Below, piece by piece: positions 18,165 through 32,898 of a stretch of 64,000 nucleotides of DNA; the first letter of the stretch is position 1, and the number at the start of each line of letters is the position of its first letter. Position numbers and translations under genes: made by a program. The notes under the pieces were generated by a model, which worked only from the letters and a program-made list of their open reading frames with translations, was not told where the DNA came from and did not search any database. This DNA is from CAVOOW01 sp963697675 (GTDB taxonomy: Bacteria > Actinomycetota > Actinomycetes > JACCUZ01), in NCBI GenBank assembly GCA_963697675.1, contig CAVOOW010000003.1, forward strand, positions 186,001 through 250,000. The letters are read 5' to 3'.

Positions 18165-19017
18165 ATGAACCGACTCACGATCCGCGCGACCATCGCCGCT
18201 GGGATGGCTGCCGTCATGATCGGCGCATTCAATGTCTCGGCTCCTGCAGCGCAGGCTGTCGAGACGTGCGACGGGCAGACGCCAACAATCGTCGGCACCT
18301 TGGGTGACGACACTCTGACCGGCACTGCCGGTGACGACGTGATCGCCGGCCTCGGCGGTTCCGACACGATTCAAGGGCTCGACGGAAACGACAGCATCTG
18401 CGCCGACCCCTGACACCAACGTCGGCGGCGACGATCGCGTGGACGGTGGTCCGGGCAATGACCGCATGAGTGGTAGGCCGGGTGACGACGTTCTGGATGG
18501 CGGCGATGGGGATGACACACTCTTCGGCAACATCGGTAACGACACCATCGTCGGCAACCTTGGCAACGATTATGTGTTCGGGAGTGACGGCGAGGATGAC
18601 ATACGCGGTGGCCCGGGAGATGACATTCTGAATGCGGAATTCGGCAATGACCTCGTGTTCGGCGGCGACGGCAACGACGCGATAAACGACGGGAATGGTG
18701 ACGACCTCGTCTACGGCGGCGGAGGTAATGACTCCTTCGATGGCAACGTCGGCGACGACAGCCTCTACGGCGGCGCGGGCGACGACTTCATTTCGCCAGT
18801 GCCAGCAATGACATCTTGCACGGCGGCCACGGTAAAGACGTCGTCTTCGGTAAAGGTGGTAAGCGACACCTTGTATGGCGGACGAGGGAAAGACACCTTG
18901 AACGGGAAAAACGGCGACGATGTCATCCGCGGCGGCCGCGGACGGGACATGACCCGTGGAGGGCGCGGCATGGACACCTGCCGCAGCCCGCGGCACGCGC
19001 CGGGCTGCGAACTCTAG
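18165..19017 (+). pseudogene. RTX-type calcium-binding repeat protein, frameshifted
   Basis: Starts ATG 18165 with a signal peptide (TIRATIAAGMAAVMIGAFNV, then SAPAAQA). Glycine/aspartate nonapeptides follow, of the form GGxGxDxL (GTLGDDTLTG, GGDGDDTLFGNIGNDTI, GGRGKDTLNGKNGDDVIRG) that bind calcium in secreted RTX proteins. The frame breaks at a CCCC run at about 18407-18410, where a stop results; the repeats resume in frame +1. A short out-of-frame stretch near 18790-18863 is restored afterwards, so at least three indels are needed to explain it. The conserved tail is MDTCRSPRHAPGCEL. It is either a decaying gene or sequence error. Intact length would be about 283 residues, small for an RTX adhesin or hydrolase, and no catalytic domain is visible. 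Confidence 0.75.
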
Positions 19018-19590
19018 CGTCACGGACAGGTCGACACCTGCCGCTCCACCCATGTCCCTCCGGAAATATGAGGCCGCTCGACTGCCTTGCGTCTGCCGGT
19101 CTCCGAGCTGAAGGTGCGATTGCCGGACGTCGTGTCGCTGCAGTGCCGGCAGCCCAGCCTGACGGGCATCGGCGAGATAAGTCGCGGATGCTTCCGTCGC
19201 GGGATCATTGACGGCGAGGTGCGCCAGAAGCAAGCCTGGACCTGCTGATCGCTCTGGACTCGGGTATCCGAGTAATGCTAAGGCACCGTTCAGCGCAGCA
19301 GGGTGGCGAGCCGGGGAACCAGCGCAGTGCGCACGGCGGCGCACGCACTGCGACGGTCACCGGCTCTGCTTCACCTGTGCTTGTCGCCGTCCCGTGCCCG
19401 GTGCCCGCGCGGCGGTTCCAATGCGCGGCAGGTCAGCCTCGGAACCGACTCGCACGGCGTCGCCACTGCTGCGGCTTGCAGCGGATCTAAGGCGGATTAA
19501 GAAGGCGTCGATCGGGCCGTGGTGCCGGCAATGAACCGCTGACCTGGTCCAGCAGGTCTACTGTCTCGTCACTCATAGTCATCGATTGGA
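19018..19590. other. 573-bp region with no supported gene
   Basis: Short frames exist on both strands, but none has recognisable homology, a good ribosome-binding site or consistent codon bias. A gacacctgccgc motif at about 19032 echoes the RTX tail coding sequence just upstream, suggesting decayed duplicate sequence. Confidence 0.4.
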
Positions 19591-20802
19591 TCAACTGCAG
19601 GCGACGGTGCCGGTACGCAGCACCGCGCCATTCACGTCACGGAACGCCCACTTCAAGGTGGTGTCCACCCGATTGACGAACACCGCACCGGGTGTCTGGT
19701 ACAGCCGCCACGACACCCGCGCGTCGCTGGTCGCATCGGTCACCCAGCGAGCCGCAGCCGCACCCGACACCAACTCCACCATGTGCGAGTCGGCTTGGTC
19801 GGTAGCGAGCGCCGCGTTCATGGGCTGCACTTCTTCCATGTCACGGGTGTCCGCGTTCAGCACGAGGTCCCCGCCGTGGCTGGCGAGAATGGACCAGATC
19901 GGGTTCATCGTGGATCCGGACCGCTTCTTGTCGACCGACACCACCGGGCGGTGCCACATGCTGAGCGTGCATGCCTCGGTGTTGGCAGCCACCTGTGCGC
20001 TGAGCCACTTGCCTTGGCTGCCGGTTGCCGAGCATCCACCATTGGCGGCGCACTCGCTGGTCAGGTCGTAGATGCGGATGCCGTCCACGACTGTCGTAGA
20101 CCACAGCGGACGGTGGTGCCAGTAGTCCGCGTACTGGGCAAGGTAGTCCCGCTCATGGTTGCCAGGTGTGGCCAGGGTGTAGCCAGCCATTTGTCCCCAC
20201 AGCGTGCCCGGTCCGTCGAACGAAGCCCGGCCATAGTGGTCCAGGCGAGTGGCCCAGGTGCCGAACTCATGGACTTCGCCGAGGTAAAGGAACGCAGCTG
20301 GGTTGGTGGAGGCGATGTAGTTCAGCAGTGTCTTTTCTGCTGGCTTCTCCGCTCCGCCGTTGCCGACCGCCGCGATGGTCCCGCCTGCCTGCGGTTGGAA
20401 CAGCGACTGATAGTCCGAGGCACTAGTAGGCACACTGGTCAGATTGCCATTGGTCAGCGTGACCGACGTGGAGACGTACTTCCCGTAGACGCTGCCCTTG
20501 TGCACGCGCGCAGCCAGGGTGTGCGTGCCATCTAGTTCCTTGGCGGTGGGCCAGGTGAACGAATAGGGCTTCTGGTACTCGAAGTTCAAGTAGTTGCCGT
20601 CGAGGGTGAACTCGACGGTCGCCGACCCGGACCCCGACCAGGTGGCGCTGATGGTTTGGTCACCAGCGAGCACCCCGTCCGGTGTGGTCAGGCACAGGCT
20701 GGCACCTGCCGACGCCCGACAGGTGCCCGGTGCAGCGTCAGCGGGCAACGCGGACTGGCCCAGCAATCCGATGCTGAGCAGGACTAGCGCGACTCTGCGC
20801 AT
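19591..20802 (-). CDS. secreted calcineurin-like metallophosphatase with degenerate metal site
   Basis: 403 residues from the ATG at 20802, preceded by GGGGG; a longer frame to 20925 lacks a site. A signal peptide (MRRVALVLLSIGLLGQSALP) ends near ADAAPG. Next comes a beta-sandwich region of about 120 residues (TISATWSGSGSATVEFTLDG), then a metallophosphatase-like domain with FLYLGEVHEFGTWATRLDHY, ATPGNHERDY and LSMWHRPVVS. GNHE and the late His are kept. The first metal Asp (normally GD) is Asn in AAVGNGGAEK, and the second GD is GE. Catalysis is therefore uncertain. It is exported and lies near a PhoX-like gene and a phosphoesterase relic. Confidence 0.75.
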   Translation of the reverse strand: MRRVALVLLSIGLLGQSALPADAAPGTCRASAGASLCLTTPDGVLAGDQTISATWSGSGSATVEFTLDGNYLNFEYQKPYSFTWPTAKELDGTHTLAARVHKGSVYGKYVSTSVTLTNGNLTSVPTSASDYQSLFQPQAGGTIAAVGNGGAEKPAEKTLLNYIASTNPAAFLYLGEVHEFGTWATRLDHYGRASFDGPGTLWGQMAGYTLATPGNHERDYLAQYADYWHHRPLWSTTVVDGIRIYDLTSECAANGGCSATGSQGKWLSAQVAANTEACTLSMWHRPVVSVDKKRSGSTMNPIWSILASHGGDLVLNADTRDMEEVQPMNAALATDQADSHMVELVSGAAAARWVTDATSDARVSWRLYQTPGAVFVNRVDTTLKWAFRDVNGAVLRTGTVACS

Positions 20803-21064
20803 AGAAACGCCCCCATGGTCCCCCTGGCGCCTAGTGCGCCAACACGCGGACGCTAATCCCGCGCGGGCGGTCTTGGCAACGGGCCGACGGAGTGTAGCGG
20901 GACGGCTACTCATCCGAGACGACAACCCGCATCTATTCTTCTGACCGCTAGAGACCGCCCGTGGACCCGCCTACCGGCGCGCTGCCCGGCCGTCTGTTGA
21001 TGACTGTCGGGCTCGGCCTGGTCCGCGCTCGGCTTGCTAGAGCTCTACGGGCCTTGTGATCGTT

Positions 21065-21167
21065 CTCAGTCCAAGATATTCAACGCACAGCGCTCGTGAC
21101 CTGCACGTTCGTAACGCTTACCCGCACAGCGCTAAGTCGGTCCTAGTGCGCGACTACCTCGACTGAG
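21065..21167 (+). repeat. 104-bp sigA-tail repeat, copy C
   Basis: Third direct copy, one base shorter, with ctcagtc/gactgag ends. The terminal frame reads K-S-V-L-V-R-D-Y-L-D-stop, and the frame stays open back through most of the element. Bases 21147-21164 match sigA 5248-5265 exactly. Copies B and C bracket the IS110 remnant, RTX gene and metallophosphatase. Confidence 0.8.
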
Positions 21168-21222
21168 TCTTTCGTGCCGGTGGAACTCTGTGGCAGCAGA
21201 GCTTCACAACCGACTGCAGCCT

Positions 21223-21285
21223 TTTTTCATGATCGCGAAGGATCCTCGTGGCCGTTGCCACAGGATCCTTCGCGATCATGAAAAA
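21223..21285. repeat. perfect 24-bp-armed palindrome
   Basis: The left arm runs ttttt then catgatcgcgaaggatcct (21223-21246); the right arm is its exact complement ending aaaaa (21262-21285). The 15-base loop contains a further gtggc/gccac stem. Each strand reads hairpin followed by A, not U, so it is not an intrinsic terminator. A related palindrome (tgatcatgaaggat) occurs at 60551-60600. Confidence 0.8.
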
Positions 21286-21301
21286 CTGCACGTTGCCCCA
21301 C

Positions 21302-21349
21302 GGCATCGACACCTGTCGGAGCCCGAGGCATGCGCCGCGCTGCAACTGG
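21302..21349 (+). pseudogene. fragment of an RTX-protein tail
   Basis: Translates as GIDTCRSPRHAPRCNW, almost the same as the end of the RTX gene at 18970-19017 (MDTCRSPRHAPGCEL). It directly follows the palindrome and has no upstream repeats. It looks like the residue of a second RTX gene or of a duplication. Confidence 0.6.
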
Positions 21350-21503
21350 GAGGCACCTGTCGGTCGACGCGGTGCAGCGGCTTGGGTGTCGGCCGCCGCA
21401 CCGCCGGCCTCGAGGGGCGTTGATTCGGCCGGGACGTTAACGGAGGTCAGCGACGGGATCCGCCGACGAGCCCTGCGCTGCTGAGCCCTGCGCTCCTTCC
21501 TCG

Positions 21504-22985
21504 CTAGGGGGACCTGCGGAACGGCCCGGTGATCGCGAAGACGTGGCCAGGCTCATAGACGTTGGCGAACATGATCTTCATGTCGTGGGAGAAGTTCGGC
21601 CCCGTCATCTCCCCGCTGCCGACGAGATCGTTCCGGGCGAAGAAGAACGCCTTGCCCCGGTCGTCGGCTCCGACGAGGTGCTGCTTGCCATCGCCGTCCT
21701 CGGCGAGGATCACGCCGCCGTACGGCGAGACGGTGATGTTGTCGGGACCGTCGGGGTCGTTGTCGTCGTCGACCGGTGTGTACGCGAACTGCAGCACAAG
21801 CGTGATGGTGTCCCGGTGCGGGTCGAGGAACCACACCTGACCGTCGTGCTGAGCGGCGCTGCCATCGGCGTTGCGCGCGAACGACGCCACGATGAAGGCG
21901 CCGCCGTGTCCCCACCAGGCACCTTCGAGCTTTCGGCTCCGAGTGATGCCGCCGCCGGGGGCTGCTGGGTCACCGGACCAGATGAACTGCTTGCGCGTCG
22001 ACACCGGGGCCGTGGCAGGCGGAGTGACCACGCTCGCGTCGCGGTCCGGCACGGGTGCCCACTCGACGTCATAGGTAGTCCCCACCTGCGACGCGGACAG
22101 ATCCGGCACGAGGGTGCCGTAGTCGAGGGCACGCATCGCTTCGAGCGCACCGTCGGTGTCGCCGAGCTGGCTTAGCGAGCCGCGTCGCAGTGGTCGCGCC
22201 GAATCCGGCGGCGTGAACCGGTAGATCAGTCCGTTCGGGGCCGTGGCGTCCTCGGTGAGGTAGATCTGGTGCCGCTTCGGGTCGACCGCCAGGGCCTCGT
22301 GCGCATAGCGCCCGAGGGCCTTGATCGGCTTGGGGTTCTGGTTGCGGCTGTTGTCATAGGGGTCGACCTCGAAGACGTATCCGTGCGGCTGGGTCAGGCC
22401 GTTCGTCGCGGTCGGAACGTCTTCCGACTCTTCGCAGGTGAGCCAGGTGTGCCAGGGCGTCTTCCCGCCGGCGCAGTTGATGTGGGTGCCGGCCAGGCTG
22501 ACGTACTCGCGGATCCGGTTGCCGTGCCGGTCGACCTCGATGTTCGTGGTGCCCCCCATGGCACCGGCACCGGTGTCATAGACCAGCCCGTCGATGTGCG
22601 GCACCGAGTTGCCATCCGGCTGCCGGATCTCATGGTTGTTGACCAGGATGCTGCCGCCGTGCCGACCCTCGAAGCTGGCCGTGCCATCGGGATTGTCCGG
22701 GGTCAGTTCACCGGTCTCCAGCGTGGTCACCCCGGACTCGGCGACCAGGACATAGGAGAAGCCCTCCGGCAGCGCCAGCCGGCCGGCCGGGTCGTCGATC
22801 AGCGGACCGTAGCCGGGCGGTGTCTTCGCCGGCCTGGCCCGGTCGCTGCCGGCCACCGTCGAGTCCGAACCGAAGATCGTCCCGAATGCGCCGGTGAGCG
22901 TGATGCCCGCGCCCACCGCGGCGCCGCGACCGAGAAGGGAACGCCGGGACAGGCCGTCGGGGGTCTGGTGAACAGTGTCAGTCAT
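21504..22985 (-). CDS. PhoX-family (DUF839) secreted phosphatase, Tat-exported
   Basis: 493 residues, start ATG at 22985 with a GAGGAG site about 10 bp upstream. The N-terminus has a twin-arginine signal (LSRRSLLGRGAAVGAG), so it is exported folded. The body matches the actinobacterial DUF839/PhoX-like group: GGSILVNNHEIRQPDG, WHTWLTCEESEDVP, YLTEDATAPNGLIYRF, NDPDGPDNITVSPYGGVILAED. PhoX enzymes are calcium/iron-dependent alkaline phosphatases that release phosphate from organic esters outside the cell; the exact substrate here is not known. Same strand as the lectin-like gene upstream. Confidence 0.88.
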   Translation of the reverse strand: MTDTVHQTPDGLSRRSLLGRGAAVGAGITLTGAFGTIFGSDSTVAGSDRARPAKTPPGYGPLIDDPAGRLALPEGFSYVLVAESGVTTLETGELTPDNPDGTASFEGRHGGSILVNNHEIRQPDGNSVPHIDGLVYDTGAGAMGGTTNIEVDRHGNRIREYVSLAGTHINCAGGKTPWHTWLTCEESEDVPTATNGLTQPHGYVFEVDPYDNSRNQNPKPIKALGRYAHEALAVDPKRHQIYLTEDATAPNGLIYRFTPPDSARPLRRGSLSQLGDTDGALEAMRALDYGTLVPDLSASQVGTTYDVEWAPVPDRDASVVTPPATAPVSTRKQFIWSGDPAAPGGGITRSRKLEGAWWGHGGAFIVASFARNADGSAAQHDGQVWFLDPHRDTITLVLQFAYTPVDDDNDPDGPDNITVSPYGGVILAEDGDGKQHLVGADDRGKAFFFARNDLVGSGEMTGPNFSHDMKIMFANVYEPGHVFAITGPFRRSP

Positions 22986-23176
22986 GGCCTCTGCTCCTCA
23001 CGGGTCTGGGAAGGGTGTCGCCGACGCGACTCTTGCCATCGCTGGTGAGCGCCGGCAGACAAAGGCGTGAACCAAACCAATCGTCACAAAGCGCTCTCGT
23101 CAAGAGGGCGTGTGAGTAGGAAATTGGCGCTCGGGATGGGCCAAAGATCGACGGGACGGCAGGGCTTCGTGACTTC

Positions 23177-23917
23177 CTACGTGCTGTACGACGCGAAGCC
23201 GATGTCGCCGACGAACTGGTCCGGCGCAGAGCCAGGTCCGACCTTCTGGGCGAACCGGAACGGCTGGTCGGACACGGCGATGGCGCCGGGATCCTCCGTG
23301 CCCGCGGGGCTGAACGCCACGCCGTCGAGGGTGACGGTGACGTCCGTGGCGCTGCGCGAACAGGTGATGGTGTGCCACTTGTTGTCGTTCACGCTCGCAG
23401 TCGGGTGGTAGAAGAGGTACGCGGCCCGATCGCCCTTGATCCGGCAGCCGGCCCTGCCTCCGGGATCGAGCTGCACCTTGATCTGCCCTGTGTCGTTGAA
23501 CGACCCGTGCTGTGCGATGTTGGGGGACCCCGAGGTCACATCCTTTGTGGCGCGGAACACCACGGTGAGCGCGAACGAACCGGTGCCCGGGTTGAACTTT
23601 GCGCCGTTGGCGACCGAGGTCGAGGCTGCTGCGGGGTTGGCCGCGAACCGGACGGCGGACGGGTCGGTGCCCTTTCCAGCGACGCTGGACCAAGGTCCGC
23701 TCAGCGTCAGGTCGTCGCCGTCAGCCTGCTGGTCCGTGATGACACCACTGACCTGGTCGAAGTCCCAGGACGCGACGACATTCGACGGCGATGCAGGTCC
23801 CGGCGACGCGGCGGAGCTCGACGTGGCGGCGCCGAAGGTCGCGGTAAAAGCGACCGTGAGAGCCACCGTCGCGACGACGCCAAACCGGCGCGCGCCAAAG
23901 TAGGTCGCGGTCTTCAT
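23177..23917 (-). CDS. secreted LamG / concanavalin-A-like protein
   Basis: 246 residues from the ATG at 23917. It has a signal peptide (RRFGVVATVALTVAFTATFG) with likely cleavage after SSSAA. The mature part is one jelly-roll LamG-like domain: VVASWDFDQVSGVITDQQ, a central strand FALTVVFRATKDV and NDNKWHTITCSRSATDVTV. The KWHTITC segment is a typical laminin-G signature. Such domains bind polysaccharides or are parts of larger enzymes; no catalytic residues are visible here. It lies about 190 bp upstream of the PhoX-like gene and may be transcribed with it. Confidence 0.8.
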   Translation of the reverse strand: MKTATYFGARRFGVVATVALTVAFTATFGAATSSSAASPGPASPSNVVASWDFDQVSGVITDQQADGDDLTLSGPWSSVAGKGTDPSAVRFAANPAAASTSVANGAKFNPGTGSFALTVVFRATKDVTSGSPNIAQHGSFNDTGQIKVQLDPGGRAGCRIKGDRAAYLFYHPTASVNDNKWHTITCSRSATDVTVTLDGVAFSPAGTEDPGAIAVSDQPFRFAQKVGPGSAPDQFVGDIGFASYST

Positions 23918-24062
23918 CGCTGTCCTTCACTCTGTCGTCAGGCCGACAGAGGTGCCAGCGCTGCTGACCCTAGTACGACGGTCGCCACCCTACGGTTCAA
24001 ACCCTGAACTACGCAGACTGATTTCGCTGACGTCGGCGTCACCGGCGCCGGAGGCGCAGGTC

Positions 24063-24637
24063 ATGGAGCAGCCAGCGACGCGAGCGACAGCTCAGGCGTC
24101 GCGACGGTTTCGCGCTCTCGTCGCGACTTTGGCGGCGTGCGTTGTCTGCATGTCGTGCAGCCGGGGGGAGTGCTGCCCCCAAGGAACCAGCCCAGCCTTC
24201 CTGCGGCCGCGCTGGTTCGGGACACGTGGAGCCGACGGTGGTCGGAGAACGAGCATCCGGGATATGCCAGTGAGCCGCACGGCAGCGATCACCTCGTCGA
24301 CCTGCTCACGTCTCTCACGACTGGCCCGCAGGCCAGAGACACCCTCGTCGTGGTCACGTACGACGAGTCCGGTGGCCAGGGGGACCACGTCTCGCCGCCC
24401 GGCATGGGGAGCACCAGTGGTGCCCACGACACCTTCGGTCCGGCCACCCGGATCCCGACGCTGGTCGTCAGCGCCTCGTTTCGCCGATCGGGCGTGGACC
24501 ACACGGTCGACGACACCACGTCGATCCTCGCGACGATCGAGCGTGGGTTGCATCTGGCGCCGTTGAGCAGCCGCGACGCGCACGTCGCTGACCTGCATCA
24601 GGGGCTGGAGGTGGCCGGGGACGATCGGCCAGGCTGA
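24063..24637 (+). pseudogene. relic of an AcpA/phospholipase C-type phosphoesterase
   Basis: The last 130 residues match the C-terminal part of the acid phosphatase/phospholipase C family: SENEHPGYASEP, DTLVVVTYDESGGQGDHVSP, RIPTLVVSASFRRSGVDHTV, DDTTSILATIERG. The preceding two thirds of the enzyme are absent. In another frame, from the ATG at 24063, a lipoprotein-like signal (FRALVATLAACVVCMSCS) can be read, as if a start and an end had been joined by an internal deletion. The joining is an inference. No function is expected. It converges with the REC-GGDEF gene, 5 bp between ends. Confidence 0.65.
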
Positions 24638-24642
24638 CGCCG

Positions 24643-25678
24643 TCAGGCGGGATGCCGGAACACCGCGGGTTTGACGTACTCGGCCTGACCGATGAGTTGG
24701 ACACCGTTGGGCTGGTCTTGCGCCGTCTGGCCGGGGTCGACCTCGCCGCGCTCTACGTGCTCGACGCGGTTTCGACCCAACTGCTTGGCGCGGTAGAGCG
24801 CTTCGTCGGCTTCCTTGAGCACCGCGCTCGCCGACCGGGGTCTCTCCGGGTCCAACATTGCCACGCCTGCGCTGACGGTGAGCACACCTCGCGGGTTGGC
24901 GGCGTGCAGGACACCTTGGCGATGAACGCCGTTTCGCATGCGCTCGACTGCCCGCGTGCCGCTCTCGGTCGACTGCTCGGGGAAGATGCACAGGAACTCT
25001 TCCCCGCCATATCGATAGAGCGCGTCTCCGCTGCGGGCCTTCGCCTTGAGCTGGGCCGCAACCGCCTTCAGGGCGTGGTCCCCGGCTTGGTGGCCGTAGG
25101 CGTCGTTGTAGGACTTGAAGTGGTCCACGTCGATCAGGGCCATGCAGTAGCGGTGCCCATAGCGGGTCACCCGCGCCTCCAGCAGCTCGAGGTCCTCCTG
25201 CAGGGCGCGCCGGTTGCCGAGTCCGGTGAGCGCGTCATGCCGGGCGATGGTGGTGAGCTCGTGGTTGAGAGCTTTCATCTCGTCACGCTGTTGGGCCAGC
25301 TGCCGGTGCAGCGCCGTCACCCGGGCCGCGCCGATCAACCGAGCCTGGAGGTCGTCAGGATCGAGCGGCTTGACGAGATAGTCGTCGGCGCCGGCGGTCA
25401 TGCCCTCGAGGATCTCGTCGAGGAAGCCCTGGGCGCTGACCATGATGAAGTAGACGTAGCGTCCGGTCGCGTGCTGGCGAATCTTGCGACACAGCTCGAG
25501 ACCCGTCAGCCCGGGCATCATCCAGTCGCTGATCACGACATCCGGGAGCCGCGGCTTGGAAAGCGTCCCAGGCCTTGGCCCCGTCGGTGACGGTCTGGCA
25601 GTCGTGGCCGAGGCCGCGCAAGGCCGTCTGGACGATGAGGCGCGAGGTGGGGTCGTCGTCTGCGACCAGGATCCTCAT
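24643..25678 (-). CDS. response regulator diguanylate cyclase (REC-GGDEF), one frameshift
   Basis: Starts MRILVADDDPTSRLIVQTAL at 25678, overlapping the previous gene by ATGA. The receiver phospho-acceptor is in VVISDWMMPGLTG. A short coiled linker follows, then a GGDEF domain with intact active site RYGGEEF and DVDHFKSYNDAYGHQAGD. It should make c-di-GMP when phosphorylated, like PleD/WspR-type regulators. The frame breaks near 25550, where a CCC should probably be CC; correcting it joins AFQAAAPDVVISDWMM perfectly. This is the last gene of the signalling operon and the likely output of the phosphorelay. Confidence 0.8.
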
Positions 25679-26500
25679 GCGGCCGGGACCAGCGCATCGA
25701 GGGCTGAACGCACCCGGTCGAGCTCTGCCTCGATGCCGTCGATCAACGCCGAACGACCGACCAGTTCGGCGGCCCGCCCGTCCGCGGCCAGGATGCCGCA
25801 CAACCGTGAGAGCTCGGTGGCACCCAGGTTGCTGCTCGACCCGGTCAGCGAGTGGGCTGATCGAACGACCGCGAGGGCGTCTCCTTCGGCGAGTGCCTGA
25901 CGCAGGGAGCCGACTCGGGTTTGCGCGTCGGCGAGGAACAGGGCGGCCAGCTGACCCAGCAGGTCTTCCCCCGCTGCGGCGCCGAGGCGTTCCAACCTCG
26001 CGACGACGCGCGCATCCAGCACGGCCCGGCCGGGGTCGGCCGCGGACCCGTTGACCTTGCTCGGTTCGGCCGGCTCGTCGGTGACGCTGGCGGGCGGTCC
26101 TTGTGGAGCCCACCGGCATATCAAGGAGTTCAAAGCCTTCAGACGGAGCGGCTTGGCCACATGGTCATCCATGCCGCCCGCAAGGCAGCGCTGCCGGTCA
26201 GCGGCGGCCTCGGAGCCGGTGACGGCGATGATCGGGGTACGACGTGGGGGCTCCTGCAGTCGGCGGATCTCGGCGGTTGCCTGGTAGCCGTCCAGGCCGG
26301 GGAGCTGGCAGTCCATGAGGATGAGCCGATAGGGCGTCGCCACTGCGGCCCGCACCGCGTCAGCACCGTCGGCCACGACGTCGACGTCGAAGCCAAGATG
26401 GCGAAGCATGGCCACGGCGACCCGTTGGTTGATCACGTTGTCCTCGGCAACGAGCACCCGCCGAGACGGATCGCTCGCACTCGTGTGCGGCACACTCGGG

Positions 26501-26508
<8 letters not shown>
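25675..26508 (-). CDS. REC-Hpt phosphotransfer protein
   Basis: 277 residues, GTG start at 26508 overlapping the hybrid-kinase stop by 8 bp. The N-terminal receiver domain (about 16-135) has acidic pocket VLVAEDN and acceptor Asp in LILMDCQLPGLDGY. The C-terminal Hpt helical bundle (about 165-275) has the phosphorylatable His in SAHSLTGSSSNLGA. This arrangement passes phosphate between receivers in a multistep relay. Overlaps at both ends show translational coupling with the kinase and the diguanylate cyclase. Confidence 0.87.
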
Positions 26509-32877
<6,369 letters not shown>

Positions 32878-32898
32878 CTAAGCCTCCAAAGAGGACGT

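Larger units (their letters stand above)
20803..21503. other. 700-bp non-coding region between secreted-protein genes
   Basis: Holds 104-bp repeat copy C, a perfect 24-bp-armed palindrome and a short RTX-tail fragment, each listed separately. No gene is supported. Confidence 0.55.

Noticed and set aside
21223..21285. Intrinsic terminator
   Set aside because: The stem is perfect, but the transcript of either strand is followed by A residues, not U, and the left T-run is part of the stem.
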